A stretch of 12,114 bases of DNA. It comes from SAR202 cluster bacterium. Lineage in GTDB: Bacteria; Chloroflexota; Dehalococcoidia; UBA3495. The notes under the pieces were generated by a model that had not been told where the DNA came from, searched no databases, and saw only the letters and a program-made list of their open reading frames with translations. Position 1 is the first letter of the stretch. Each line of letters opens with the position of its first letter. Below, piece after piece: positions 6,628 through 12,114 of this stretch. The stretch is taken from NCBI GenBank assembly GCA_009392075.1, contig VFHG01000189.1, positions 1 to 12,114 of the forward strand, given 5' to 3'. The position numbers were made by a program, and so were the translations under genes.

Positions 6628-8163
6628 ATGTCTTCGTTCCCTTCCAACTCCAATTCGGGCGGCTCCAATCCAGACAGTGGTACATCCTTGACTCGAAGCC
6701 CCAATTATAAATACTGGGTCTTCGGCGCCTTGGCCATCGGCATCTTCGCCTCGGTGGTTGACCACGGCAGCGTCAACGTCGCGCTTCCCACCATTGCCAG
6801 CGAATTCCAGACCGATCTTCCCACCATCCAATGGGTGGTGATCATCTACTCCCTGACCATCGCTGCTCTGCTGCTGCCCATGGGGCGGTTGTCCGACCTC
6901 GTTGGGCGGAAGAAGATATACATCACCGGGATGGTGGTGTTGGCGGCAGGGGCGGTCCTGTCCGGGCTCTCACCGGCTTTGGAGATGATGTTCCCGTCTC
7001 GGGTGTTGCAGGGTGTTGGGTCCGCCATGACCCAGGGCACCGGCATGGCCATCATCACTGCGGCTTTCCCAGCCAACGAGAAAGGCCGGGCTATCGGACT
7101 ATTCATGACCATGGTGGGCGTAGGCGCTGTTGCCGGCCCGGCCATCGGCGGCTTGGTGGTCGATGCCTTTGGCTGGCGAGTGGTGTTCTTCCTGACCCTG
7201 CCGCTGGAGGCCATTGGCGTGGTGGCCACCGTTTGGGTGATGCGGGGTTGGAGCGAGGTCCAGGAGATCAGCGGCACGCGGTTCGACTGGTGGGGGGCCG
7301 CCTTGTCGACTGGAGTTCTAATAGCCCTGATGGTGGCTATGACCACGGGCAATAAGGCGGGTTGGACCTCTCCGCCAATCATTGCGGCTTTCGCCGGGGC
7401 TGTGTCGATGCTGGTTACGTTCATCTGGTGGGAATTGCGCACGGATTCGCCGATGCTGGACCTGCGGTTGTTCAAGGGAAGAACTTTCACCTTTGGGGTT
7501 TCCGCCGCGTTCCTGACTTTCTTGGGGTCTTCGGCGGTGCTGTTCATGATGCCCTTTTACCTTCAGAACGTGCTGGGTTACAGCGCCAAGACGGCGGGGT
7601 TTGTGGTGGTGCCAGGAGCGTTCTGCATGGCGGTCTTAGGGACGATTAGCGGGGTGCTCTCAGACCGGTTCGGTCGGCGGCCCTTCACCGTGGGCGGGTT
7701 GGCTTCATCGGCTGTGGGGCTTTTGATCCTTTCCCGCGTCACCGAGGACTCATCTCTGTTCATGGTTGTGCCGGCGTTGGTGCTGATGAACGCGGGGATG
7801 GGCATCTTCTACTCTCCCAACTCCAGCTCTGTGATGAGCACCGTCGGCCAGGTTAAGTACGGGGTGGTTTCGGGGTTCTTGAACCTGGTGAGGAACGCCG
7901 CGAACGTCACCAGCATCGCATTCGCCACCATCATCGTGACGACCACCATGGCTGCGCAGGGATACGAGCCCAGCCTGGAAGCAGTCCGCCAAGAGGTTGA
8001 GGGCGTTGCTCCTGCATTTACCTTGGGCCTACGTTACGCCTTCCTGACTATGGCGGGCATCGTCTTGGCCGGCATGACGCTCTCGGCGTTGCAACCGCCT
8101 TATGTCGAAGATTCTGAAGAGTTAGAGTCGCAAGACGCTGAGGAATCAAAGGCAGAGGTCTGA
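6628..8163 (+). CDS. MFS multidrug-type exporter, DHA2 (EmrB/QacA) family, 14 TM
   Basis: A 511-residue proton-driven exporter of the inner membrane. After a disordered Ser/Asn-rich tail (residues 1-26), TM1 carries VDHGSVNVALP (44-54), equivalent to motif D1 of DHA2 proteins (usually LDxTIVNVALP). Motif A is GRLSDLVGRKK (86-96), TM4 has the conserved arginine in RVLQGVGSAM (125-134), and motif C is about VGVGAVAGPAIGG (163-175). The length and helix count fit the 14-TM branch. The C-terminus is acidic. The ATG at 6628 is the first in-frame start after a TAG at 6577, but the ribosome binding site is weak. No MarR/TetR regulator or EmrA-type partner is adjacent. The substrate cannot be assigned; export of toxic aromatics or drugs is typical of the family. 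Confidence 0.9.
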   Translation: MSSFPSNSNSGGSNPDSGTSLTRSPNYKYWVFGALAIGIFASVVDHGSVNVALPTIASEFQTDLPTIQWVVIIYSLTIAALLLPMGRLSDLVGRKKIYITGMVVLAAGAVLSGLSPALEMMFPSRVLQGVGSAMTQGTGMAIITAAFPANEKGRAIGLFMTMVGVGAVAGPAIGGLVVDAFGWRVVFFLTLPLEAIGVVATVWVMRGWSEVQEISGTRFDWWGAALSTGVLIALMVAMTTGNKAGWTSPPIIAAFAGAVSMLVTFIWWELRTDSPMLDLRLFKGRTFTFGVSAAFLTFLGSSAVLFMMPFYLQNVLGYSAKTAGFVVVPGAFCMAVLGTISGVLSDRFGRRPFTVGGLASSAVGLLILSRVTEDSSLFMVVPALVLMNAGMGIFYSPNSSSVMSTVGQVKYGVVSGFLNLVRNAANVTSIAFATIIVTTTMAAQGYEPSLEAVRQEVEGVAPAFTLGLRYAFLTMAGIVLAGMTLSALQPPYVEDSEELESQDAEESKAEV

Positions 8164-8176
8164 TTCCTGGTCGTTC

Positions 8177-8462
8177 CTACAGAGGATTCTCGCCCAGCAC
8201 ATTGGCGAACCGCAGACTCCACAACGTTGCTGCCAACGCGGTCGATGCGATCAGAGTATATGTGGCGCGGTTCTCTACGCGGGTCCCCGCCAACTGCCGC
8301 AAGACGGCGCCAGCCACCAACCCCGCGCCAGCATGAGCACGGTGATTACCAAGAAGGGCCAAGTTAGCACCTGCAACGCAGGAGCGAAGTCAGCCCGGCT
8401 GAGGAACCTCCCAGCAGGCCGAGCAGGCCCGGGACCACCCATCACCACGGGTGTGGCAATAG
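8177..8462 (-). pseudogene. Frameshifted remnant of a small membrane protein gene
   Basis: Two overlapping minus-strand frames each hold half of what looks like one small membrane protein. The upstream frame (down to the TAG at 8275) gives a basic segment and a hydrophobic helix, LTWPFLVITVLMLA. The downstream frame (stop at 8177) continues with GLVAGAVLRQLAG, a polar turn, and a second helix, YTLIASTALAATLWSL. Hydrophobicity runs across the switch only if the frame changes near 8320-8335, so a small indel is likely. The family is unrecognised. The upstream frame runs into a repeat at 8480-8520, so the original 5' end may have been lost there. It is convergent with the MFS gene, 13 bp apart. 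A sequencing error, or no gene at all, are the alternatives. Confidence 0.4.
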
Positions 8463-8479
8463 TCCGCTGAGCAGGCTTA

Positions 8480-8520
8480 CGAAGGGTCTGCCAAAGTGAT
8501 GCCTGGAAGATTCTTCGTCG
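8480..8520. repeat. Dispersed repeat core, copy 2 (opposite orientation to copy 1)
   Basis: The 41-bp plus-strand segment matches the reverse complement of 3350-3390 without gaps, 33 of 41 positions, including a shared 12-mer, CGAAGGGTCTGC. The bases to its right up to about 8560 (CTACGGCGCTCCGCTCGTCC and following) look like the same 'GAGCGGAGCG' repeat family. The clean 12-bp ends seen in copy 1 are not found here. Non-coding. Confidence 0.65.
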
Positions 8521-8601
8521 GCCTACGGCGCTCCGCTCGTCCTGAGCCTGTTGAACCACCGCCGCGGGAGAAGGGACTGCAAGCTTAGTTTGGAGCTCGC
8601 C

Positions 8602-8964
8602 CTACTCTTCCACCAGCGTCCTGGTTACGTCCACGGTGGCGTAAGACCAGGCTATCTTGAACGGGGTGTTGCCGGTGTTGATCAGGCGGTGGTGCGTGCC
8701 CGGCGTGATGAAGGCGGCATCGTACTGCCGCACGTGGTTCTCTTCGCCGTTGATTATCAGGATGCCCTCGCCCTCGATGACGATGACGGATTCCTCGGCG
8801 TTGTGATAGTGGGTCGTGTTTGACGACCCTTCCTGGAAAGTAGTTATGCCACTGGATATCTCGGTCGCTCCCGCCTCTTTGGTGATGCTACTGGCAACGG
8901 AGACCCCCGGGGCCCGCTGTAGGCTATCAACTTCTTCTTTTCTGACTACGCGTGGCTCAGGCAT
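8602..8964 (-). CDS. Small single-domain cupin protein
   Basis: A 120-residue cupin beta-barrel. Motif 1 provides metal ligands H52, H54 and E58 (HYHNAEES) followed by the conserved EGEG; motif 2 provides GxxHxxxN with H92 and N96. All four usual metal ligands are present, so it probably binds a divalent metal (Fe, Mn, Ni or Zn). Small cupins of this type act as dioxygenases, isomerases or sensors, and the sequence does not decide which. The ATG at 8964 has AAGGA upstream at good spacing. It begins 24 bp after the HpaB-family stop on the same strand, so the two are almost certainly one transcript and it probably acts on, or protects, an intermediate of that oxygenase. Confidence 0.87.
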   Translation of the reverse strand: MPEPRVVRKEEVDSLQRAPGVSVASSITKEAGATEISSGITTFQEGSSNTTHYHNAEESVIVIEGEGILIINGEENHVRQYDAAFITPGTHHRLINTGNTPFKIAWSYATVDVTRTLVEE

Positions 8965-8988
8965 ATAGAAATCCTTAGTTAGATGTTT

Positions 8989-10443
8989 TTAATCTTGGGC
9001 CAAGAACTCCCGCACCACATTGTTGGCGGGCTCCTTGTCGGTCATGTTGTAGAGGATGACGGCGTTGCGCACCGAGTCGGCCTGGAAGAACCGTTCATAG
9101 AGTATTTGCCGCGCGCCAAAAGCGCTGCAGCTAACGTCCCAGGCCAGCCGAAACAACTGGACCCGGTCCTTGGCCGACGATGTGTCGGTCTCCAGGTAGC
9201 GCCTGATGTCGTCAGCCAGCGGGCCTTCCATGTCAGCCTCGGAGGGTAGGGCCATGAGGCTGCTGGAACCCAACAGGTGCAGGATCTCGCCCATGCGGGG
9301 ATACATGCGGATGAACATGTTGCGGGCCACCTGCAAGGGCAATTCGGCCGGACACATCACGCCCCACTGGTCGATCTTGGCGTCTACCTCGGCGGCGCGC
9401 AGGCACGACCGGGTGACCTCTAGGTTCTCGATGATTTCCGCGATCATGGTCTGGACCTGGGTCTGGTCGTTGGAGCCCAGGGTCTCGGTCATAAGGTTGG
9501 CCAGGCCTAGCACGAACTCGCACTTGGCCAGGTTCCTGGTCACCACCTGCTGTCCGGCGTGCAGGTGCCGGTTGGTGGCCATCTGCATGTTGTTGCAGAG
9601 AGCAACGTCTCCCAGCAGGAACACCCGCTCCCAGGGCACCAGCACGTTGTCGAAGAAGGCCACGGCGTCCATCTCCTCGAAGCGGGAGCCTAGGGGATGG
9701 TCGAAATGGGAACGATTGAGATCGAAGCTCTCCCGGCATTGGAACTTCAGTCCGGGGGTGTCGCAGGGGATGGCGAAGGCGAAGGACGTTGGGTTGGGCG
9801 CGTTGTTCGGCAGCATGTGCGACGCCGTTGGGTACAGGGCGATCTCCTCGGAAAGCGGGGCCAAGGTGGCCAGCACCCGCGCTCCGTGGACGATTATTCC
9901 GGCGTCGGTCTCTTTGACCACCGACAGAGCGAGATCGGTCCGGTCCTCCAGGGCAGTCGCGCCCGGCGCCCGGTTGCGCTGTAGGTTCAAGAGGGTGTGG
10001 GTCAGGACGAGGTCGTTCTCGCGGATATGCTCGTAATAATTCTGGATGTTCTGTTTGAACTCGGGCCGGTTCTGGGCGAAATAATCGCCGGCCGACGCCA
10101 TAGCCATCATGTTCACGTTCATGAAGTCGGGGCTGCGACCCATCATCCCGCAGGTGGCCTTGGCCCAGTGGTGCATCATCACCCGCCGCCGCTCCAGGTC
10201 TTCGATGGTCCGGGGTGTGAGGAAGGACATTCCGACGCGGTCGCCGGTGGTGGGCGACTCGTAAGTCATCTCGTCTTGGAGGTTGGCATTGTGCTGCATG
10301 TCCAGTAGCTTAGCCATGGTCTGCACGCCGTTGCGCAAGCCGGGGTGGGTGGCGATGTCTTCGACCTTCTTGCCGTTCAGGTAGACCTCGGGCTGGTGCT
10401 CGCGCAGGCCTTTGATGTATTCCGCTCCCGTTCTGGCTGGCAT
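8989..10443 (-). CDS. hpaB: HpaB-family FADH2-dependent phenol monooxygenase (4-hydroxyphenylacetate 3-hydroxylase large component)
   Basis: A 484-residue oxygenase component of a two-component flavin monooxygenase that ortho-hydroxylates phenols to catechols, using FADH2 from a separate reductase. Signatures: RTGAEYIKGLRE near the N-terminus, YLNGKKVEDIATHPGLR, WAKATCGMMGRSPDFMN (about 93-109), NDLVLTHTL (about 143-151), the DHPLGSRFEEMDAV flavin-site strand followed by FDNVLVPWERVF, and a C-terminal helical domain. The start is taken as ATG at 10443 because GGAG (10452-10455) lies 8 nt upstream; a longer GTG frame from 10470 has no ribosome binding site. The HpaC-type reductase is not in the window. 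The substrate may be 4-hydroxyphenylacetate or another phenol; some relatives act in pigment or antibiotic synthesis. It is the first gene of a two-gene unit with the cupin. Confidence 0.9.
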   Translation of the reverse strand: MPARTGAEYIKGLREHQPEVYLNGKKVEDIATHPGLRNGVQTMAKLLDMQHNANLQDEMTYESPTTGDRVGMSFLTPRTIEDLERRRVMMHHWAKATCGMMGRSPDFMNVNMMAMASAGDYFAQNRPEFKQNIQNYYEHIRENDLVLTHTLLNLQRNRAPGATALEDRTDLALSVVKETDAGIIVHGARVLATLAPLSEEIALYPTASHMLPNNAPNPTSFAFAIPCDTPGLKFQCRESFDLNRSHFDHPLGSRFEEMDAVAFFDNVLVPWERVFLLGDVALCNNMQMATNRHLHAGQQVVTRNLAKCEFVLGLANLMTETLGSNDQTQVQTMIAEIIENLEVTRSCLRAAEVDAKIDQWGVMCPAELPLQVARNMFIRMYPRMGEILHLLGSSSLMALPSEADMEGPLADDIRRYLETDTSSAKDRVQLFRLAWDVSCSAFGARQILYERFFQADSVRNAVILYNMTDKEPANNVVREFLAQD

Positions 10444-10451
10444 GGTTCTGA

Positions 10452-10455
10452 CTCC
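10452..10455 (-). promoter_or_regulatory. Shine-Dalgarno site selecting the ATG of the HpaB-family gene
   Basis: GGAG on the minus strand, 8 nt before the ATG at 10443. It favours a 484-residue product over the 493-residue frame beginning with GTG at 10470. Confidence 0.65.
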
Positions 10456-10525
10456 GCCGTCTCGGATCACGTGCTTGCTATTATGTGTGCGATGTTACCA
10501 CGCCCCGCCGCCGTTGCCCCACTCG

Positions 10526-10554
10526 TTGCTTCAAGAGGTCAAAGGGCGTAATAT
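10526..10554 (+). promoter_or_regulatory. Candidate promoter for the ABM-Rid unit
   Basis: TTGCTT (10526-10531), a 17-bp spacer and TAATAT (10549-10554) resemble sigma-70 boxes. They lie about 60 bp upstream of the ABM start, in the gap divergent from hpaB. The match is modest. Confidence 0.3.
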
Positions 10555-10615
10555 TCGCCTGCCTGAGGCTTCAGGGTGAATCGCCTAGGGCAATCATCTA
10601 TTGGAGATTAAGAAT

Positions 10616-10933
10616 ATGTATGTAGTGATCGTGCCGATCCAGATCGAACAGGGACACCGTGATGAATTCCTTGAGGCGCTGATGGTGGACGCCAAGGGAG
10701 CCAACAACGATGAGCCTGGCTGCCTGCGGTTCGACGCGGTCCAAGATGCTGACGACGACCACCGCATCTGGCTTTACGAGGTCTACAAGGACGAGGCAGC
10801 CTTCCAGGACCACCTGAAGGCGCCCCACTTTCAGGTTTTCAAGGCCGCCGCCGACAAATGGCGGGTCGAAGGCATCCAAGGGTCCGCCAGGGGCAGCAAG
10901 AACCTGTGGCCCACCGACGCCGAATGGCGGTAA
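10616..10933 (+). CDS. Antibiotic biosynthesis monooxygenase (ABM)-domain protein, YgiN-like
   Basis: A 105-residue single ferredoxin-like ABM domain: an N-terminal YVVIVPIQI strand, EPGCLRFDAVQD in the middle, then WLYEVYKDEAAFQDHLKAPHFQVF with the conserved His-containing helix. Members act as cofactor-free quinol monooxygenases (YgiN, ActVA-Orf6) or heme oxygenases and usually dimerise. The ATG at 10616 follows GGAG (10603-10606) by 9 nt, so it is preferred over the in-frame TTG at 10601, which overlaps that site. The gene is divergent from hpaB and 58 bp upstream of a Rid gene, suggesting a role in handling hydroquinone or catechol intermediates. That role is inferred from context; the exact reaction is unknown. 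Confidence 0.85.
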   Translation: MYVVIVPIQIEQGHRDEFLEALMVDAKGANNDEPGCLRFDAVQDADDDHRIWLYEVYKDEAAFQDHLKAPHFQVFKAAADKWRVEGIQGSARGSKNLWPTDAEWR

Positions 10934-10991
10934 ATCAAGCAGTCTCGCCTAGTATCGCCAAATAATCAATAAAATCACTTGGAGGGCCGTA

Positions 10992-11387
10992 ATGGCTAAG
11001 ACCATCCTTCAGAGTTCTAAGGTTTCCACGCCGGGCGGGATAATGTCCCAGGGAGTTGAGGTGCCGGCGGGCAAGATGGTGTTTGTCTCGGGTCAGGTGG
11101 CACGCGACTTGGACGGCAGCGTGGTCGGCGTGGGCGATGTGGCCGCTCAGACCCGCAAGGTGCTGCAGAACATGCAGTCGGTGCTGGCCGAGTCCGGGTC
11201 AACGATGGACGACGTGGTGAAGGTAACGGTGTTCGTCACCAACCTGGAGCGGCATTTCGCCGACATACATAAGGTGCGGGCAGAGTTCTTCAAGAGCGAT
11301 TATCCGGCCAGCACGATGGTCGAGGTAAAAGCGCTGGTCCATGAGGACATGCTGGTCGAGATAGAAGCGATCGCGGTGACAACCTAG
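10992..11387 (+). CDS. Rid-family (YjgF/YER057c/UK114) protein, arginine-less
   Basis: A 131-residue Rid-fold protein: MVFVSGQVARDLDG, AAQTRKVLQNMQSVLAESGS and the C-terminal LVEIEAIAV, whose glutamate matches the conserved RidA glutamate. The catalytic PAR(S/T) motif reads YPASTM, so the substrate-carboxylate arginine is replaced by serine. Classical 2-iminopropionate deamination is therefore unlikely. Relatives in catabolic operons act on ring-cleavage or aminomuconate-type intermediates, or as structural accessories. The ATG at 10992 has GGAGGG 5 nt upstream. It is second in a unit with the ABM gene and ends in a strong terminator. Compare the paralogue at 2817-3206. Confidence 0.88.
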   Translation: MAKTILQSSKVSTPGGIMSQGVEVPAGKMVFVSGQVARDLDGSVVGVGDVAAQTRKVLQNMQSVLAESGSTMDDVVKVTVFVTNLERHFADIHKVRAEFFKSDYPASTMVEVKALVHEDMLVEIEAIAVTT

Positions 11388-11434
11388 CTGACAGCCCCGA
11401 TAAATTGGGGCCTTCGGCTCTCAGCCGTCGGAAT

Positions 11435-11472
11435 AAAAAGAGGCGTCCCGATTCATTGGGACGCCTCTTTTT
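11435..11472. terminator. Bidirectional intrinsic terminator
   Basis: AAAAAGAGGCGTCCC (11435-11449) pairs over 15 bp with GGGACGCCTCTTTTT (11458-11472) around an 8-nt loop. Poly-A and poly-T flanks allow use on both strands, for the Rid gene (plus) and the convergent VOC gene (minus). A weaker hairpin, GCCCC / GGGGC (11394-11398 and 11407-11411), lies just upstream. Confidence 0.9.
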
Positions 11473-11494
11473 CGTTTAGTTGCTTTTTAGGTCG

Positions 11495-11998
11495 TTAGCT
11501 CTTCGCTGCTACTCCGTCGGGTTGGAGTTCTTTTTCCCAGGGTCCGGGGAAGTTGACCTCAGGGCGGTCGCCGTGCATGAAGAGCTTCTCCTGGCGGTAC
11601 CACTCGCTCCTGGGGGTCTCGTAGTAGACCTCGATGCCGTTGCCGTCTGGGTCTTCGATGTAGATGCCCAAGGACAGGCTGTGGTTGGAGACCCGTTTGA
11701 TCTCCACGCCGTGCTTGTGCAGGTTGTTGTAGAAATCTTCCAGGTCGGCCAGGGTGTCCATGCGCCAGGCCATATGGTTGAGGCCCACCTGGCCATTGTG
11801 GGGACCCTCGGCGTCGGCGCCGATTTCCATCAGCGCAATCTCATGGGACTCGTCTAGGTTGGCCGTCATGAATGCCGCTCGCCCAGCCAGGAAGTCGTAG
11901 GTGTGCAGACCCAAGACATCCTCGTACCATTGGCGCGAGGCCTCGGCGTTTCGAACATAAATGTTTACATGACCCAGGTGACTTGGTGTGTAACCCAT
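11495..11998 (-). CDS. VOC-superfamily protein, probable type I extradiol ring-cleavage dioxygenase
   Basis: A 167-residue protein with two beta-alpha-beta-beta-beta VOC modules. The metal triad is H10 (LGHVNIYV), H75 (GLNHMAW) and E123 (GIEVYYE). Beyond the metal site, H52 in SHEIALM matches the acid/base histidine of extradiol dioxygenases (the HHTIAL-type motif), and Y113 lies 10 residues before the metal glutamate, as in BphC. This fits cleavage of a catechol rather than glyoxalase or bleomycin-resistance activity. The single-domain length is short for classical BphC/XylE (about 300) but normal for one-domain forms. The ATG at 11998 has GGAG (12006-12009) 7 nt upstream. A 204-residue frame from 12109 is rejected because its extra segment is basic and GC-repeat derived. 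It is convergent with the ABM-Rid unit. Confidence 0.87.
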   Translation of the reverse strand: MGYTPSHLGHVNIYVRNAEASRQWYEDVLGLHTYDFLAGRAAFMTANLDESHEIALMEIGADAEGPHNGQVGLNHMAWRMDTLADLEDFYNNLHKHGVEIKRVSNHSLSLGIYIEDPDGNGIEVYYETPRSEWYRQEKLFMHGDRPEVNFPGPWEKELQPDGVAAKS

Positions 11999-12005
11999 CT
12001 TTTTT

Positions 12006-12009
12006 CTCC
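12006..12009 (-). promoter_or_regulatory. Shine-Dalgarno site fixing the VOC start
   Basis: GGAG on the minus strand, 7 nt before the ATG at 11998. It supports the 167-residue product. Confidence 0.75.
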
Positions 12010-12034
12010 AATAACTGAGTTGGTTTACGTCGCG

Positions 12035-12064
12035 AAAATACCACAAACGAAGAAGTTCGCGCAA
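12035..12064 (-). promoter_or_regulatory. Candidate promoter of the VOC gene
   Basis: On the minus strand, TTGCGC (12059-12064), an 18-bp spacer and TATTTT (12035-12040) resemble -35 and -10 boxes. Transcription would begin about 30 nt before the ATG. The match is moderate. Confidence 0.35.
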
Positions 12065-12077
12065 CCGCCGCCGGCCG

Positions 12078-12097
12078 CCCGGCCGGAAGAGGCCGGG
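12078..12097. other. GC-rich hairpin near the window edge
   Basis: CCCGGCC (12078-12084) and GGCCGGG (12091-12097) form a 7-bp stem with a 6-nt loop, followed on the plus strand by only three T. It lies upstream of the VOC promoter. It may be the terminator of a neighbour outside the window, but the short T-run makes this weak. Confidence 0.3.
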
Positions 12098-12114
12098 TTT
12101 ACAGGGCATGGCTA

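Noticed and set aside
6846..7547. Minus-strand open frame of 233 codons opposite the MFS gene
   Set aside because: It is antisense to the conserved MFS motifs, low-complexity and Thr/Pro-rich, with no ribosome binding site logic.
9206..10036. Plus-strand open frame of 276 codons opposite hpaB
   Set aside because: It is the antisense shadow of the HpaB coding frame; the Ser/Arg-rich product has no recognisable features.
10444..10470. Longer HpaB start at GTG 10470
   Set aside because: There is no ribosome binding site before it, while the ATG at 10443 has GGAG at 8 nt.
10601..10615. TTG start for the ABM protein
   Set aside because: The TTG overlaps the GGAG that serves the ATG at 10616, and the family begins near MYVVIVPI.
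11999..12109. 37-residue N-terminal extension of the VOC protein
   Set aside because: The segment is basic, partly encoded by a GC-rich hairpin, outside the VOC fold, and the ATG at 11998 has its own GGAG.

Overview
The window is bacterial chromosomal DNA of moderately high GC, with short intergenic gaps and mostly clear GGAG-type ribosome binding sites. The gene mix suggests a Chloroflexota lineage of the Dehalococcoidia / SAR202 type: a TRAP permease, a lone DppB-type permease, several Rid-family proteins, an HpaB-type flavin monooxygenase, VOC and cupin oxygenase-like proteins, and dispersed 'HPERSEGS'-type repeats. This is an inference from gene content and style; there is no rRNA or marker phylogeny here.

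Layout. (1) Positions 236-2704, plus strand: a TRAP transporter large permease and, 33 bp later, a DppB-type ABC permease, closed by a strong bidirectional terminator at 2731-2771. Neither transporter has its partner subunits in the window. (2) Positions 2817-6486, minus strand: a Rid-family protein (2817-3206), a full-length RelA/SpoT-type (p)ppGpp enzyme (3485-5743) and a carboxymuconolactone decarboxylase-family protein (5926-6486). The two gaps between them hold MITE-like inverted-repeat elements (3323-3414 and 5805-5911). (3) Positions 6628-8163, plus strand: a 14-helix DHA2-type MFS exporter, divergent from the decarboxylase-like gene. (4) Positions 8164-8601: a degraded, frameshifted small membrane-protein gene and a second copy of the 3323-3414 repeat family in the opposite orientation. 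(5) Positions 8602-12114: an HpaB-family monooxygenase followed by a cupin on the minus strand; divergent from it an ABM-fold protein and a second Rid-family protein on the plus strand; a perfect 15-bp bidirectional terminator (11435-11472); and a convergent VOC protein carrying a complete set of extradiol-dioxygenase residues.

The right third reads as a compact oxidative aromatic-degradation neighbourhood. HpaB would hydroxylate a phenol to a catechol, the VOC protein would cleave the ring, and the cupin, ABM and Rid proteins would act as accessory enzymes. The substrate is unknown and no HpaC-type flavin reductase is present.

The points most worth a second look are: the two paralogous Rid proteins that both lack the RidA arginine; the RelA/SpoT enzyme that has an intact hydrolase site but a QFDD sequence where bifunctional enzymes have RxKD; the two-copy repeat family and the broken gene next to it; and the mixed TRAP/ABC permease pair. 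I found no CRISPR array, tRNA, rRNA, transposase or phage gene.
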